Source: Erinaceus europaeus (Eukaryota > Chordata > Mammalia > Eulipotyphla > Erinaceidae). From it: a stretch of 64,000 nucleotides of DNA. This document shows, in pieces, positions 36,310-47,967 of the stretch. Position 1 is the stretch's first letter. Every line of letters begins with the position of its first letter. The DNA is taken from positions 37,034,189 to 37,098,188 of the forward strand of contig NC_080176.1 in the NCBI RefSeq assembly GCF_950295315.1, given 5' to 3'. The notes beneath the pieces were generated by a model. It was not told the origin of the DNA. It worked only from the letters and a program-made list of their open reading frames with translations, and ran no database searches. Both the position numbers and the translations under genes were made by a program.

Positions 36310-36488
36310 TTTTAAAAATTTCTTTATTGGGGAATTAATTTTTTATTATTTATTTATTTATTCATGAGAAAGATAGGAAGAGAGAAAGAACCAGATATCA
36401 CTCTAGCACATGTGCTTCTGGGGATCGAACTCGGGACCTCATGGTTGAAAATCCAATGCCCTATCCACTGTGCCACCTCCTGGACCAC
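36310..36488 (-). repeat. L1 3' tip plus SINE type C
   Basis: About 30 bases of L1 tip (TTTCTTTATTGGGGAATTAA), then a reversed type C SINE ending CACCTCCTGGACC. Confidence 0.8.
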
Positions 36489-36693
36489 CAATTGTCACTC
36501 TTTCTACAGACTGCTCTCTTGTAGAAAAATGACTACCATTTACTTTTCTCTCATGCTTTGTTAGACTGAACTCAGGGTCTTATGCTGCACTTTACCCTCT
36601 GCTGCCTCCCAGTGTATGCATGTATTTACAGAGCAAGGGCTTTATGCATGTACATATGCATGCACAAATCATTGATGCAAGACTACTTCTTCA

Positions 36694-36731
36694 TTTACAC
36701 ACACACACACACACACATACACACACACACC
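36694..36731 (+). repeat. (CA)n microsatellite
   Basis: CA repeats with one TA interruption. Confidence 0.95.
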
Positions 36732-36831
36732 AAAGAAATGGAAGCCTGCTGCAGTGCCATAGCACCTCATGTTGTGATAGCATTCAAAACTGAGCTGCAC
36801 ACATAGCAAGGCATGCACCCTACTGAGTGAG

Positions 36832-37100
36832 CAGTCTGATCATTACTCATCTGAGAGAAAGAGAACCAGGGCAAAGAACTGTTCTATCATCCAGGGAGTT
36901 TTGACTCCTTTGGCCCCCCCGCTGCTCTCACATGATACCTAGGATGAACTCGGGGCCTCTCATTTGCCACACCATTAAACTGCCCCTCATTTTCCACATC
37001 TTCCTAGGTAATCCTTCGGCAGTGTCAAGTGATAGCTCACTTCCTCAATCCCAGTGACTGTCCAATCCAGGCCCCCACTCAACCATCCCACTACAAATGG
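36832..37100 (+). repeat. Unnamed 265-bp direct repeat, copy 1
   Basis: Pairs with 38,625-38,890 at roughly 85-90 % identity (CATCTGAGAGAAAGAGAACC, TCCCAGTGACTGTCCAATCC). Not recognised as a known transposon. Confidence 0.85.
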
Positions 37101-37974
37101 AGAACAGGATCAGGTTCCTTCATATATGCTGACCAATCCGGACGATACACGATGAGGTGGAGGAAAGGGCACGCAGAATTCTGTCCACAGATGTTTCCTG
37201 AAGACAGGTAGGCAAGCCAAACAAACCCAGCAGGAAGTTGAGGTGGAGACTGGGTGTATCTGACTTCCACTGGTGGAAATCTCTGGAACTCTGTCTCACA
37301 CTCAATCTTTGGTGTAAACACATCCACATATCAGTCTAATGTGTAAGCATCAGCCTTGCCTGCAGATGGCTGTTTAATCAGATGGACTCAGCTATTCGTC
37401 ACTTTACATACAATCTTGCTTACTAGCTTGCAGTTTCATTAAGTGACAGACCCAGGGTCATGCTACTAGTCAGTACTAGATATTTCTGGGTGCCAGAATG
37501 TATAAATTTGAAATTAACCCATGGCCATAAGACCAAAATAAAACCATGGAAGCAAACAGGGATGTTTGTCTGTCTGTAGGTATGCCTCCTGCAGTGCTTT
37601 CCCCATGCAATATCCTCACAGTATAACAAGTGAGCCATGGCTCAAACCAGGTTAAGCTGATCCTTGGTTCACTACTAATTTTTCAGAGAAGTCACAATGG
37701 AGGCAGGGACATACCTTGAGTGAGATGCCTCACTGAGCAGGTGGGCTATCTGCCTAACACCCACTCAACTTAGCTTGATAAATATCAATTATCTAATAGC
37801 ATGTTTTGAATTTGAATAAATTAACACAGAGAAATAAATTTGCATACAAAAGTTAGAAGAAGTCAAGCCCACACAAAAGTCCTCAGTCTGTCATTTACTA
37901 GCCATGTGAACTTGGGCTTAATATTCACATCCACACAATGGCATTACATCTATCATTATTACTATTATTTTTAA

Positions 37975-38148
37975 GATTTATTAGTTAACAAGAGAGGGAG
38001 GGGGAGAGAAGGGAGAGGGGAAGGGAGAGGGGGAGGGGGAGGGAGAGGGAGAGGGAGAAGGGACATGAGATGCCGGAGATTGAACTCAGGATCTCATGCT
38101 TAAGAGTTCAATACCCTGCCCACTACGCTACCTCCTGGGCTGCCAACA
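37975..38148 (-). repeat. SINE type C with expanded GGGAGA tract
   Basis: Reversed type C; its purine body has grown to about 65 bases of GGGAGA/GGGGA repeats (37,996-38,060). Confidence 0.85.
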
Positions 38149-38237
38149 CATCTGTCTTAAGGGGGTTCTGTAAGGTTAAAACAATTATCAGATGTGTTGC
38201 AGTAATGTAACACTATGCAAAAATTATAGAACTTTCC

Positions 38238-38503
38238 TTTTTTTTTTTTTTTGCCTCTAGGATTATCACTGGGGTTCAGCACTATGAATCTACAGCTCCT
38301 GGAGGCCATTTTTTCCATTTTACTGGATAAAACAAAGAGAAATGAGAGGGGAGGGGAGACAGAAAGGGAGAGACAAATGAAGACCTGCTTCACAGCTTGT
38401 GAAGCATCCCCTCTGTAGGTGGGGAGCCAGGGGCTCAAACCCAGATCCTTGTGTGGGTCTTTGTGTACTTCACTACCACCCAGGTGCACTACCACCTAGT
38501 CCC
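38238..38503 (-). repeat. SINE type A'
   Basis: Reversed copy: T-run, TTGCCTCTAGGATTATCACT, TTTTACTGGATAAAACAAAG, body, then a head with a duplicated ACTACCACC. Confidence 0.85.
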
Positions 38504-38624
38504 CTACAACTCTTTATTTAGTGTCTTGAAACCTAGAACAGTATTACAAAACTTTTCCAAGTCCATCCTTTCTGAGTATATAATTGAATGTTTTTACATC
38601 AACTCATACTCCAAACTTCTGCAG

Positions 38625-38890
38625 TCCGATAATTATTCATCTGAGAGAAAGAGAACCAGGGCAAAGAACTGCTCTATCATCCAGGGAGTTCCGACTTCTT
38701 TGGCCCCTGATGCTCTCACATGATGCCTCGGACAAACTTGGGGCCTCTCATATGCCACACCATCAAACTGCCCCTCGCTTTCCACATCTTCTTAGGTAAT
38801 CTTTTGGCGGTGTCAAGTAATGACTCACTACCTCAATCCCAGTGACTGTCCAATCCAGGCCCCCACTCGACCATCCCACTACAGATGGCA
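38625..38890 (+). repeat. Unnamed 265-bp direct repeat, copy 2
   Basis: See copy 1 at 36,832; same orientation, about 1.8 kb apart. Confidence 0.85.
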
Positions 38891-40179
38891 TTTTGCACAA
38901 ACACTTCACATTCACAGATCATTTCCCATGTTGGTTAATTCTTTTGACAATATTCTACACTGCCTATGATGATCCCTTTACAGTTATGGAATTAGTAAGT
39001 ACAGCAGTTTCTCTATGACCTAAGTGACAGTAACAGATGCTCCTCTTGCAAATCCAGCAGTATATATTCATCTGAGTTGTTTTATTTTCTAAGTGCTCTT
39101 GCCAAATCAAAGATGCACATGTTGGTCACAAATGGCATAGACAAAGCAACAAACACTCTGCCAGGCCAGCAGTCATCACTGCTGTCACCTAGAAACTACC
39201 GGTGAACTCGACTCTGCATCCCTTCCCCATCTCCCCAGGCCCCTCTGGCAGCCCGATTTGGAAATCCAGTAGAGTGTGATCATATTGGAAATAGTAAAGT
39301 CCTTTCGTTTAAGAATCCTTCAATCTGTTTGATTCAAATTCTATTTCTATGTATTTCCAGAATACTCACAAAAGCCAGTGGAGTTGTTGATCAGTCTTAC
39401 AAGGAGGAGATGGGGGCTGCTCCCACACTTGGGAGTTAAAACCCACACTTGGGTCTTTTGATTTAAAATCTTCTGCCAAGCATCAAATGCTATCACAGCA
39501 GATTAAATAAAGATTGAAAATGTCAGAAGGATGGCATTCCCCTTGAGCGAACACGATAATAAATATCACAGTTGATGTGGCATTTGAATGGGCAGTGGAA
39601 GAGTGCACAGGTTTAGATAGCAATAGTTTGAGCATAATTTCAGAGAATTATGGGTGAAAGGGCAGAAAGAGGTGCCCAAGATCAGATTAGATATGTCCTA
39701 CTCTCAGCTTCTGAAATACCCTGGAAGCATCATTTTAAAGAGAATGGGAGCTGGGGAAAGGCTGCAGAGGAGAAAGACACTGCTAGAGCTGGCTTTGTTC
39801 TGTGTAACAGAACAAGCACTGAAGGACAACAAAGCCCTATTCAGCAGAGTGGTTTTCTTTATGCCCACTCACAAAAATAAAAAGCCTCATTTGCCCAGGA
39901 TTATTCACTTAGTCATATCTAGATGATCAAAGCATCAATCACAGAGTGGGAAAGACTGAGAAAGATGACCCACATTCACTCCAATTTCAGATAGTTTCTC
40001 TTCAGTCTTTCTGGCAGGGAGATTAACTCATTCTGGTTCTCTACAGGAAAAGTAATTTTAATGGCGTAGTTCCTACCGAGGCGTCACTATGTTCTATGTC
40101 CGGAGAAATATTTACAGTCCCTCAAGCCATACACCTTATGTAGAGGATCACCGGGTGTAAACACCAACGTGGTTTGAGG
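38891..40179. other. Intron 1, unique sequence
   Basis: About 1.3 kb without a recognised repeat. Two overlapping open frames at 39,650-39,926 have no known domain and no splice or promoter context, so I do not call them. Confidence 0.5.
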
Positions 40180-40255
40180 GCTGGGGATGTATGTAGCTCA
40201 GTGGTAAGTGCAGGCTTCATATTCAGGGTACCACAGCATCCAGACAACACCTATA
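40180..40255 (+). repeat. tRNA-like SINE head
   Basis: GGCTGGGGATGTATGTAGCTCAGTGG resembles a tRNA A box region; no body follows. Confidence 0.5.
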
Positions 40256-40529
40256 CAGCCTACTATTATTTCAGCATTTGGAAAAGTTAGAAAACAAACA
40301 CATGCCTCAGTTGTATTTGAAACCTTACCAAAGACAGCACTGTAACTGATGACAGAACTTTATTAGTGCTGAAACTGCTTAAGTACCTACATTGGTTAGG
40401 CAAGGATTCTAAACGCAGGGCCCTTCTGCTCCCAAGTATGTTCAGTTGTACTGAAAAGCTTATGGAAATACAAGAATTAATTGACTTCTAATTATTTTCT
40501 TTCTTTTTTTACTTTTTAAAAATATTTTT

Positions 40530-40748
40530 GGGGCCGGGTGGTGGCGCACCTGGTTGAGCGCACATGTTACAGTGCACAAAGACCTGGGTTTGAGCCCCCG
40601 GCCCCCACCTGCAGGGGGAAAGCTTCACAAGTAGTGAAACAGTGCTGCAGGTGTCTCTCTGTCTTCCTCCCTATCACCCCCTTCCTTCTCGATTTCTGGC
40701 TGTCTCTATCCAAATAAATAAATAAATAAATAAAGATAATTAAAATTT
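40530..40748 (+). repeat. SINE type B, best-preserved copy
   Basis: Intact head GGGCCGGGTGGTGGCGCACC, B box, GCAGGGGGAAAGCTTCACAA, CTGGCTGTCTCTATCC, (AAAT)n tail. Likely a young insertion. Confidence 0.93.
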
Positions 40749-40754
40749 AAAAAA

Positions 40755-40862
40755 AATTTATTATTAGAGACAGAGAGAAATTGAGGGGGGGGAGACAGAG
40801 AGACACCTGCATCCCTGTGCACTGTAATGTGTGCACTTAACCAGCTGCTCCACCCCCTGGGC
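40755..40862 (-). repeat. SINE type B, internally deleted
   Basis: Reversed; body joins directly to the head (ACACCTGCATCCCTGTGCAC). It faces the copy at 40,530. Confidence 0.8.
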
Positions 40863-40867
40863 TTCTT

Positions 40868-41113
40868 GATTTTTTTTTTTCTTTTTTTCTTTCTACGAAT
40901 GTTATCACTGGGACTCCATCACTCTCAGTGGATCTTTCTTCTTGTTTTCTTTTTAGGTAGAGGTGAGAGATAGGAAAGAAGAGAGGAGGAAAGAGACAGC
41001 ACAGCACCACCATTCATGAAGCTTCCTCATGAGGTGCTAGCATGAAGAGAATGGGAGCTGAAACCTGTACATCTAAAGTGTGTGCTCAACTGGGTGAGCT
41101 TTCTCCCAGCCCT
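40868..41113 (-). repeat. Old SINE with T-rich start
   Basis: Reversed: TTATCACTGGGACTCCATCAC, AGGAAAGAGACAGCACAGCA, CTCAACTGGGTGAGC. Confidence 0.6.
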
Positions 41114-41438
41114 AAATTAAAATTTTAAATAACAGGACTGTTTCCAGTTAAGGTCTACAGAATCCAAGGCTTACAGATTGTTTTGCACGGAACTCATAAT
41201 CAAACCCAGACCTGTCCAACCCAAAAGTTCTAGGAGGGGCAGGGAACTCACTGGTTATTAAATTTGTCTACTTTGAGGTGAAAGAATTTCAGAGATAAAT
41301 TAAAGCTACTTAACAACGTGAAGCCGTCCTACCTGTTCCTGACTTCAAACTCTAGGAAAAACCAACAGCTGTATTTCCTTTAAGGACACAACTATTATTG
41401 CTTGAGTGAAGAGGTTTTTTTTTTTTAAAACATAATTT

Positions 41439-41441
<3 letters not shown>

Positions 41442-41509
<68 letters not shown>
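41442..41509 (+). repeat. (CA)n microsatellite, about 34 units
   Basis: Uninterrupted CA repeats of 68 bases in intron 1, likely polymorphic. The Cys-Val open frames across it are meaningless. Confidence 0.97.
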
Positions 41510-41511
<2 letters not shown>

Positions 41512-41630
41512 GCAGAGAATGAACAAGACCACAGCACTGAAGTTTTCTTCAGTGTGGTGGACTGGGCTCGAACCTGGGTCCCGAGCATGGCAAAGCAGTG
41601 CGCAAGTCAAGTGAGCTGCTGGACTGTCGG
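41510..41630 (-). repeat. Old tRNA-derived SINE
   Basis: Reversed: GGCTCGAACCTGGGTCCCGA (intact B box complement), GCGCAAGTCAAGTGAGC. Confidence 0.65.
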
Positions 41631-41892
41631 AAAAATCGAGCTGTATTTTTCTATGCAAAGATGCATCATGACTTTTCCAACAAACCAGTATTTCAATGGC
41701 TCAAGGTTTCTTTTTAGATCATTTTATGCAGGGGTGGGGGAAGCAGGGGTCAGTTCATAACGCAGATGTTGACACATGAGTAGGACTGCTCGCTCATCTA
41801 CTCCGCATAGATCCCTGCCACAGAGTGAAGAGGCTTCTTTATCAATTTGATAATCCCAGTAGCCCTATAAAACACCTTCAGAAAAAAAAAAA

Positions 41893-42088
41893 AAAGTTTG
41901 GTGAATTGCACCAGAGTAAAAGCCTCTGGGGTGGGTGGGGAGAGGCTGCAGATCCTGGAGCAGGACGTCAGCGCAACACCGAGTGGGGGTTGCATCGTCC
42001 TGTGGAAAACTGGGAAAGGCGCATACAAACTGTTGCATTTTACTACCGACTGTGAACCACTAATCCAAGAAAGAAATCGAAAAAAAAC
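41893..42088 (+). mobile_element. L1 3' end at left edge of the CpG island
   Basis: TTGCACCAGAGTAAAAGCC, GTGGAAAACTGGGAAAGG, A-rich end. Its tail points toward exon 1, antisense to NPC1, inside intron 1. Confidence 0.82.
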
Positions 42089-42119
42089 AAAACAAAACAC
42101 CATGAAAACAAAAACAACT

Positions 42120-43085
42120 CTGGTCCCCCCCACCCCCCGTTGGCGGCTCACTTTGCAGGGGTGTCAGGGCCGCGAAGCCACTGCTCCCAGGTGGGACCGG
42201 CCCTCCCCAGCTGCCCCCGGCCCCCGCCCTGAGGGAAGAGCCGGGTGGGCCACGCAGTCCCGGGAAGCCGGCGGACCATCCCGCAGCTTTGCTCGGCCAA
42301 ACACCGCGCCCACCGCCCAGGCTCCTGCTCACCAGCCCCACAGCTGGACCCCGAGCCAGGAGCCCCTGACACCCAGGTCCGACCAGAAGCCCCCGGTGGC
42401 CACCGTCGCCTGGACCGCAGGGAGAGCAGACCGGAGGGGGGGGCGCCATTATGACGCCCACTTGCCCGCGCCCCCGCACGACGGGTCCCCGGAGGAGCTC
42501 TGCGCATCACCCTCCTGACTCGCCGCCCCCCGGCGTCCCCCACGGCCTTCCTGAGTGCCGGCGCCCCTCACCTGCGCCGGGCCGCAGACAAGCAGGAGGA
42601 GGCCGAGGGCCGCGGAGCGCGCGCCCATGATGCCGCGTCGCGAGGCGGCAGACGTCTGACGACGTGCAGCTGCAGCTGCCCCGCGCCCCGTCGGTGCCCT
42701 CACACGGCGACAGGGGATGGGGGCGGGGCCACCCGCGCCGGGCTGCGCGCGCAGCTCAGGAAGGACGCAGCGGCCCCGCCCACTCCCGGCGGCGGGCGCT
42801 GCTGGGCGGCACCCGAGTCGTCTGCCGCCGTTCAGCCGAGGGAGTGTCTCCGGGGCCTTGGCGTTCTGGCCAGACGTCCCCAGTCCTCGGGTCGCTCCGA
42901 GCAACAAGCAGCCCGGCCCTTCCCGCGAAGCTGGGCGGTGCGGCGAAGTGGCCTGACGAGGTGGAGCGCGGGGAGTCTTCTCCCGCCCGGCTTCCGACAC
43001 GCGGGACTCGCGCCCTCTGCCGGCGGCCACGCTCACAGTGACCAGCCGATCTCGGGCCGTGTGGCCCTCCGCGGCGGACTGGACA
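42120..43085 (-). promoter_or_regulatory. NPC1: CpG island promoter of NPC1
   Basis: About 960 bases of very GC-rich, CpG-dense sequence in an AT-rich window, covering exon 1 and the region just upstream. Visible boxes include two GC boxes of the Sp1 type (GGGGGCGGGGCC at 42,720 and its complement form near 42,771), a CAGACGTCTG palindrome at 42,649 and a nearby TGACGACGTG (cAMP-response half-site types), and overlapping CAGCTG E-boxes at 42,667-42,679. There is no clear TATA box. This is the usual architecture of a broadly expressed housekeeping promoter. The boxes are seen in sequence; their use is inferred. Island edges are approximate. Confidence 0.88.
42572..42628 (-). CDS. NPC1: NPC1 exon 1, coding part (signal peptide)
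   Basis: This exon codes residues 1-19: a Met start, a short basic-polar stretch and a run of leucines (ALGLLLLV), the core of the signal peptide that sends NPC1 into the ER. The start at 42,628 was chosen because it gives exactly 57 coding bases before a GTGAGG donor, the length I recall for human exon 1, and because hydrophobic sequence follows at once. A longer open frame runs upstream to 43,312 and another past the donor, but both are by-products of GC-rich, stop-poor island DNA. The exon lies inside the CpG island. The 5' untranslated part continues to the right of the start codon; its end cannot be read from sequence. Confidence 0.95.
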
Positions 43086-43139
43086 CCTTTGTTTTGGTTC
43101 TGTTTTATTGTCTTATTGTCTTCATGTTTTTTTAGAATT

Positions 43140-43345
43140 TCTTTCTTGGGGGGGTTCCTGGTGCACCGTGGAGAGTTAATACAGTAGTTTGTACAGGCAT
43201 AACAGGTCCCAGTTTGCCACGCAACATGCAACCCCCACGGGGCCCTCTGCCCTCCTGCTCCAGGACCTGCACCCTCTCCACCAGAGTCCTTCACTTTGGT
43301 GTAGTACTCCACCAGAGACCATTTTAAATGCTCGGTGAAGCCAAG
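43140..43345 (-). mobile_element. L1 3' end at right edge of the CpG island
   Basis: Reversed L1 3' untranslated region (CCCAGTTTGCCACGC, CTTTGGTGTAGTACTCCACC), GC-enriched. Its tail also points toward exon 1. Confidence 0.82.
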
Positions 43346-43406
43346 ACTTAATGCAACGATTCAAAGTCTGAACTTATCCCCACTCCTTTCGTCTCTTTCT
43401 CTCATC

Positions 43407-43407
<1 letters not shown>

Positions 43408-43441
<34 letters not shown>

Positions 43442-43450
43442 AATATATAT
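43408..43450. repeat. (AT)n microsatellite
   Basis: About 15 AT units, then AAATATATATTAA. Confidence 0.95.
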
Positions 43451-43597
43451 TAATTTTTATTAGTGATTTAATATTGATTTGCGAAATTATAAGACAACTG
43501 GGGTATAATTCCACACCTTTTCCACCACTAGAGTTCTGTCTCCATTCTTTTTTAAAAAAAACATTTATTTATTACCTTTTGTTGCCTTTTTTTTTTT
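43450..43597 (-). repeat. LINE 3'-end fragment and SINE tail scrap
   Basis: TATTAGTGATTTAATATTG ... CACCACTAGAGTTCTG matches 1,185 and 49,975; then TTTATTACCTTTTGTTGCC, a scrap of type A tail. Confidence 0.6.
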
Positions 43598-43838
43598 TAT
43601 AAAAAGGAAACATTGACAAAACCATAGGATAAGAGGGGTACAACTCCACACAATTCCCACCACCGGAACTCCATACCCCATCCCCTCCGTTGACAGTTTC
43701 CTATTCTTTATCCCTCTGTGAGTATGGAACCAGGGTCATTATGGGGTGCAGAAAGTGGAAGGACTGGGTTCTATAATTGCTTCCCCGGTGAACATGGGTA
43801 TTGGCAGGTAAATCCATACTCTCAGCCTCTCTCTTTTT
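43598..43838 (-). mobile_element. Rep-X, 3' half (split by the L1)
   Basis: Reversed Rep-X up to ATCCATACTCTCAGCCTCTC; continues at 49,646 beyond the L1. Confidence 0.85.
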
Positions 43839-44099
43839 TTTTTATTGGGAAATTAATGTTTTCCATTCAACAGTAAGTACAATAGTTTGTACATGCATAA
43901 CATTCCCTAGTTTCCCATATAACAATACAACCCCCACTAGGTCCTCTGAATCCTTCTTGGACCTGTATTCTCCCCACCCATACACCCCAGAGTCTTTTAC
44001 TTTGGTGTAATATGCCAATTTCATTTCAGGTTCTACTTGTATTTTCTTTTCTGATCTTGTTTTTCAAACTCGGCCTGAGAGTGAGATCATCCCATATTC

Positions 44100-47000
44100 A
44101 TCATTCTGTTTCTGACTTATTTCACTCAACATGATTTTTTCAAGGTCCATCCAAGATCGGCTGAAAACGGTGAAATCACCATTTTTTACAGCTGAGTAGT
44201 ATTCCATTGTGTATATATACTACAACTTGCTCAGCCACTCATCTGTTGTTGGACACCTGGGTTGCTTCCAGGTTTTGGCTATTACAAATTGTGCTGCCAA
44301 GAACATATGTGTACACAGATCTTTTTGGATGGATATGTTGGGTTCCTTAGGATATATCCCTTAGGATATATCCCCAGGAGAAGAATTGCAGGATCATAGG
44401 GTAGGTCCCTAGAAGCCTTTGGAGAGTTCTCCAGACTGTTCTCCACAGAGGTTGGACCAATTGACATTCCCACCAGCAATTTAGGAGGGTTCCTTTGACC
44501 CCACACCCTCTCCAGCATTTGCTGCTGTTACCTTATCTGATGTATGACATTCTCACAGGAGTGAAGTGGTGTCTCCTTGTCTTTATTTTCATTTCTCTGA
44601 CAATCAGAGACTTGGAGCACTTTTTCATGTGTTTCTCGGCCTTTTGGATCTCTTCTGTGTTGAATATTCTGTCCAAGTCCTCCCCCCATTTTTGGATGGG
44701 GTGATTTGTTTTCTTGTTGTTGAGTTTGGCAAGATCTTTATATATGTTGGTTATTAAACTCTTGTCTGATGTATGGCATGTAAAGATCTTCTCCCATTCT
44801 GTGAGGGGTGTCTTGGTTTGGGTAGTGGTTTCTTTTGCTGTGAAGAAGCTTTTTAATTTGAAGTAGTCCCATAGGTTTATGCTTGCCTTAGTCTTCTTTG
44901 TAACTGGATTAGTTTCGTTGAAGATGTCTTTAAAATGTATGTGGAAAAGAGTTCTGCGAATATTTTCTTCTAAGGATCTGATAGTTTGTGGTCTAATATC
45001 CAAGTCCTTGATCCACTTGGAATTTACTTTTGTATTTGGTGAAATACAGTGGTTCAGTTTCATTCTTCTGCATGTTTCAACCCATTGTTTCCAACACCAT
45101 TTGTTGAAGAGACTCTGCTTTCCCCATTTAATAGTCTGAGCCCCTTTGTCAAAGATCAGATGTCCATAGGTGTGGGGGCTCACTTCTGGGCTCTCAAGTC
45201 TATTCCACTTGTCAGTGTTATCTATTCATGTTCCAGTACCAAGCAGTTTTGATAACGGTTTTGATGCCCTATAATACAATTTGTGATCTGGTAGTGTAAT
45301 GCCTCCGGTTCTGTTCTTTTTTCTCAAGATTGTTTTGGCAATTCTAGGTCTTTTCCGGTTCCAGATAAACATTTGTAGCATTTGTTCTATTCTCCTAAAA
45401 TATGTGGTTGGGATCTTGATGGGGATAGTATTAAATTTGTAGATGGCTCTGGGTAGTATATTCATTTTGATGATGTTAATTCTACCAACCCATGAACATG
45501 GAATACATTTCCACTTCTTTGTGTCTTTTTCAATTTCCTTGAGAAGTGACTCATAATTTTCAGTATACAAGTCTTTCACTTCTTTGGTTAGGTTTACTCC
45601 TAGATATTTTATTGTATTTGTTGCTATAGTAAAAGGAGTTGATTTCTGGATTTCAATTTCTTCTAGCTTAGTGTTTGCATAGAGGAATGCCACTGACTTT
45701 TAAATGTTAATTTTGTAGCCTGACACCTTACTGCATTGCCTGATGATTTCCAAAAGCTTCTTGCTGGATTCCTTAGGTTTTTCTGTGTATACTATAATGT
45801 CATCTGCAATAGGGAGAGCTTGACTTTTTCTCTTCCAATCTGTATCCCTTTAATTCCTTGCTCCTGCCTGATTGCTATGGCAAGAACTTCCAACACTATG
45901 TTGAATAGTAATGGTGATAGTGGGCATCCCTGTCTAATACCTGATCTGAGTGGAAATGCTTCCAGTTTTTCACCATTGAGTATGATGTTGGCTATAGGTT
46001 TGCTATATATAGAGTCCACTGTCTTCAGGAATTTTCCATCTATTCCCATTTTTTGTAGTGTTTTGATCATAAAGGGATGTTGTATTTTGTCAAAGGCTTT
46101 CTCTGCATCTATTGATATGACCATATGGTTTTTGGTCTTGCTTTTATTGATGTGGTGAGTCACATTGATTGATTTACGTATATTAAACCAACCTTGCATG
46201 CCTGGGATAAACCCCACTTGGTCATGATGAACAATCTTTTTAATATATTGTTGTATCCGGTTGGCTAGAATTTTGTTCAGTATTTTAGCATCTATGTTCA
46301 TCAGAGATATTGGTCTGTAGTTTTCTTTTTTGGTTCTGTCCTTGTCTGCTTTAGGTATCAGAGTGATGTTAGCTTCATAGAAGCTGGCAGGGAGTATTCC
46401 AGTGTCTTCAATCTTCTGGAAGACTTTTAATAGTAGAGGTATTAGTTCTTCTTTGAAGGTTTTGTAGAATTCATCTGTAGTTGTTTTGATAACTGTTTCA
46501 ATTTCATTGGCTGTGATGGGCCTGTTCATGTTATCCACTTCCTCTTAGTTTTGGAAGTTGGTAGGTATCTAGGAAATCCTCCATTTCTTCCAGTTTCTCT
46601 AGCTTGGTGGCATATAGTTGTTCATAGAAGCCTCGCATGATATGTTGAATTTCTGCAGTGTCTGTTGTGATATCTCCTCTTTCATTTACTATCCGATTTA
46701 TTTGGGTCTTCTCCCTTTTTTGTTTTGTGAATCTGGCTAAAGGTTTGTCGATTTTGTTCACTCTTTCGAAGAACCAACATTTACTTTCGTTGATCTTTTG
46801 TATGGTTTTCTTATTTTCAAGGTTATTTATTTCTGCCCTAACTTTAGTGATTTCTGTCCTTCTGGTTGCTTTAGGGTTCCTTTGTTGTTCTTCTTCTAGG
46901 TCTTTAAGATGTGCAATCAGGCTGTTTATTTGTGCTTTTTCTTGTTTCCTAATGTGTGCTTGTATAGCTATGAACTTCCCTCTCAGTACTGCCTTAGCTG

Positions 47001-47865
47001 TGTCCCAAATATTTTGATAGCTTGTGTCTTCATTTTCATTGAACTCTCCAAATATTTTGATTTCTTCTTTTATTTCCTCTTTGACCCAGAGGCTGTTAAG
47101 AAGTGTACTATTGAGATTCCACATTTTGGGACTATTACTAATCTTTTGTTGATTGTTAAGTGTTAGTTTAATTCCACTGTGGTCTGAGAAGATGCTTGGG
47201 ATGATTTCAATGCTCTTGAATTGGCTGATGCTGTCTTTGTGGCCTAACATATGGTCTATCCTTGAGAATGATCCATGTGGATTTGAGTAAAATGTGTATT
47301 CCAGTTTCTTGGGATAAATGACTCTGAAAATGTCCAATAGTTCTAGTTTATCTATCTCTTCATTTAGCTGCCTTATGTCTTTATTGATTTTCTACCTGGA
47401 TGATCTGTCAAGTTGAGAGAGTGGGGTGTTGAAGTCCCCTACTATGATTGTGTTGCTGTTAATATATTGCTGTAGCTCTTTCAGTAGAAGTTTGATGTAT
47501 TTAGATGGCTTCTCATTGGGTGCATAGATGTTAATAATTGTTAAGTCCTCTTGATTGACTGATCCTCTGAGCATTAAGTAGTGTCCATTCCTGTCTTTTG
47601 TAATCGTATCTATTTTAAAGTCTATCATGTCAGATATGAGAATAGCTGTTCCTGCCCTTTTTTGTGGGCCATTGGCTTGTATGATAGTTTTCCATCCTTT
47701 CACTTTAAGTCTGTGTTTGTCTTGTTGAGTTAGGTGAGTTTCCTGTAGACAGCATATTGTTGGGTTGTGTTTTCTGATCCATCTTCCTACTTTGTGTCTT
47801 TTAATAGGTGAATTCAGGCCATTGACATTTATTGATATCAAAGACTGAAGATATTTTAATACCAT
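44100..47865 (-). pseudogene. L1 ORF2 (endonuclease-reverse transcriptase), multiply broken
   Basis: ORF2p nicks target DNA and reverse-transcribes L1 RNA. The endonuclease part shows NVNG, QETH, NIYAPN, GDFNT and FSDHSG. The reverse transcriptase part shows [24 protein letters not shown] (motif A) and [15 protein letters not shown] (motif B). Breaks seen: a stop at 47,392-47,394; a frameshift near 46,545; a one-base loss near 45,808 just before the catalytic FADD motif; a stop near 45,697; frameshifts near 45,262 and 45,220; and a stop at about 44,533, with the Cys-rich C-terminus continuing beyond. The element cannot move by itself. The left end of the coding relic is approximate. Confidence 0.92.
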
Positions 47866-47967
47866 TCTGTAGAGTTTCAGAGTGTTCTGATATATGTTCT
47901 ATTTATGATGGTCTGACTGTTTATAGAAGACCTTTCAGAACTTCTTTCAGGGAAGGCTTGGTGATAG

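Noticed and set aside
40180..40255. Possible tRNA gene (GTAGCTCAGTGG)
   Set aside because: No complete cloverleaf or clear B box with matching stems; it looks like a SINE head.
41352..41658. Open frames rich in alternating Cys-Val
   Set aside because: Translation of the (CA)n microsatellite.
41898..42518. A 206-codon plus-strand open frame at the CpG island
   Set aside because: Starts inside an L1 3' end and is low-complexity Pro/Arg/Gly sequence typical of CpG island DNA; no domain.
42449..43312. A 287-codon open frame on the minus strand spanning NPC1 exon 1
   Set aside because: It reads through the CpG island and past the splice donor. GC-rich DNA has few stops; only the 19 codons of NPC1 exon 1 in it are real.
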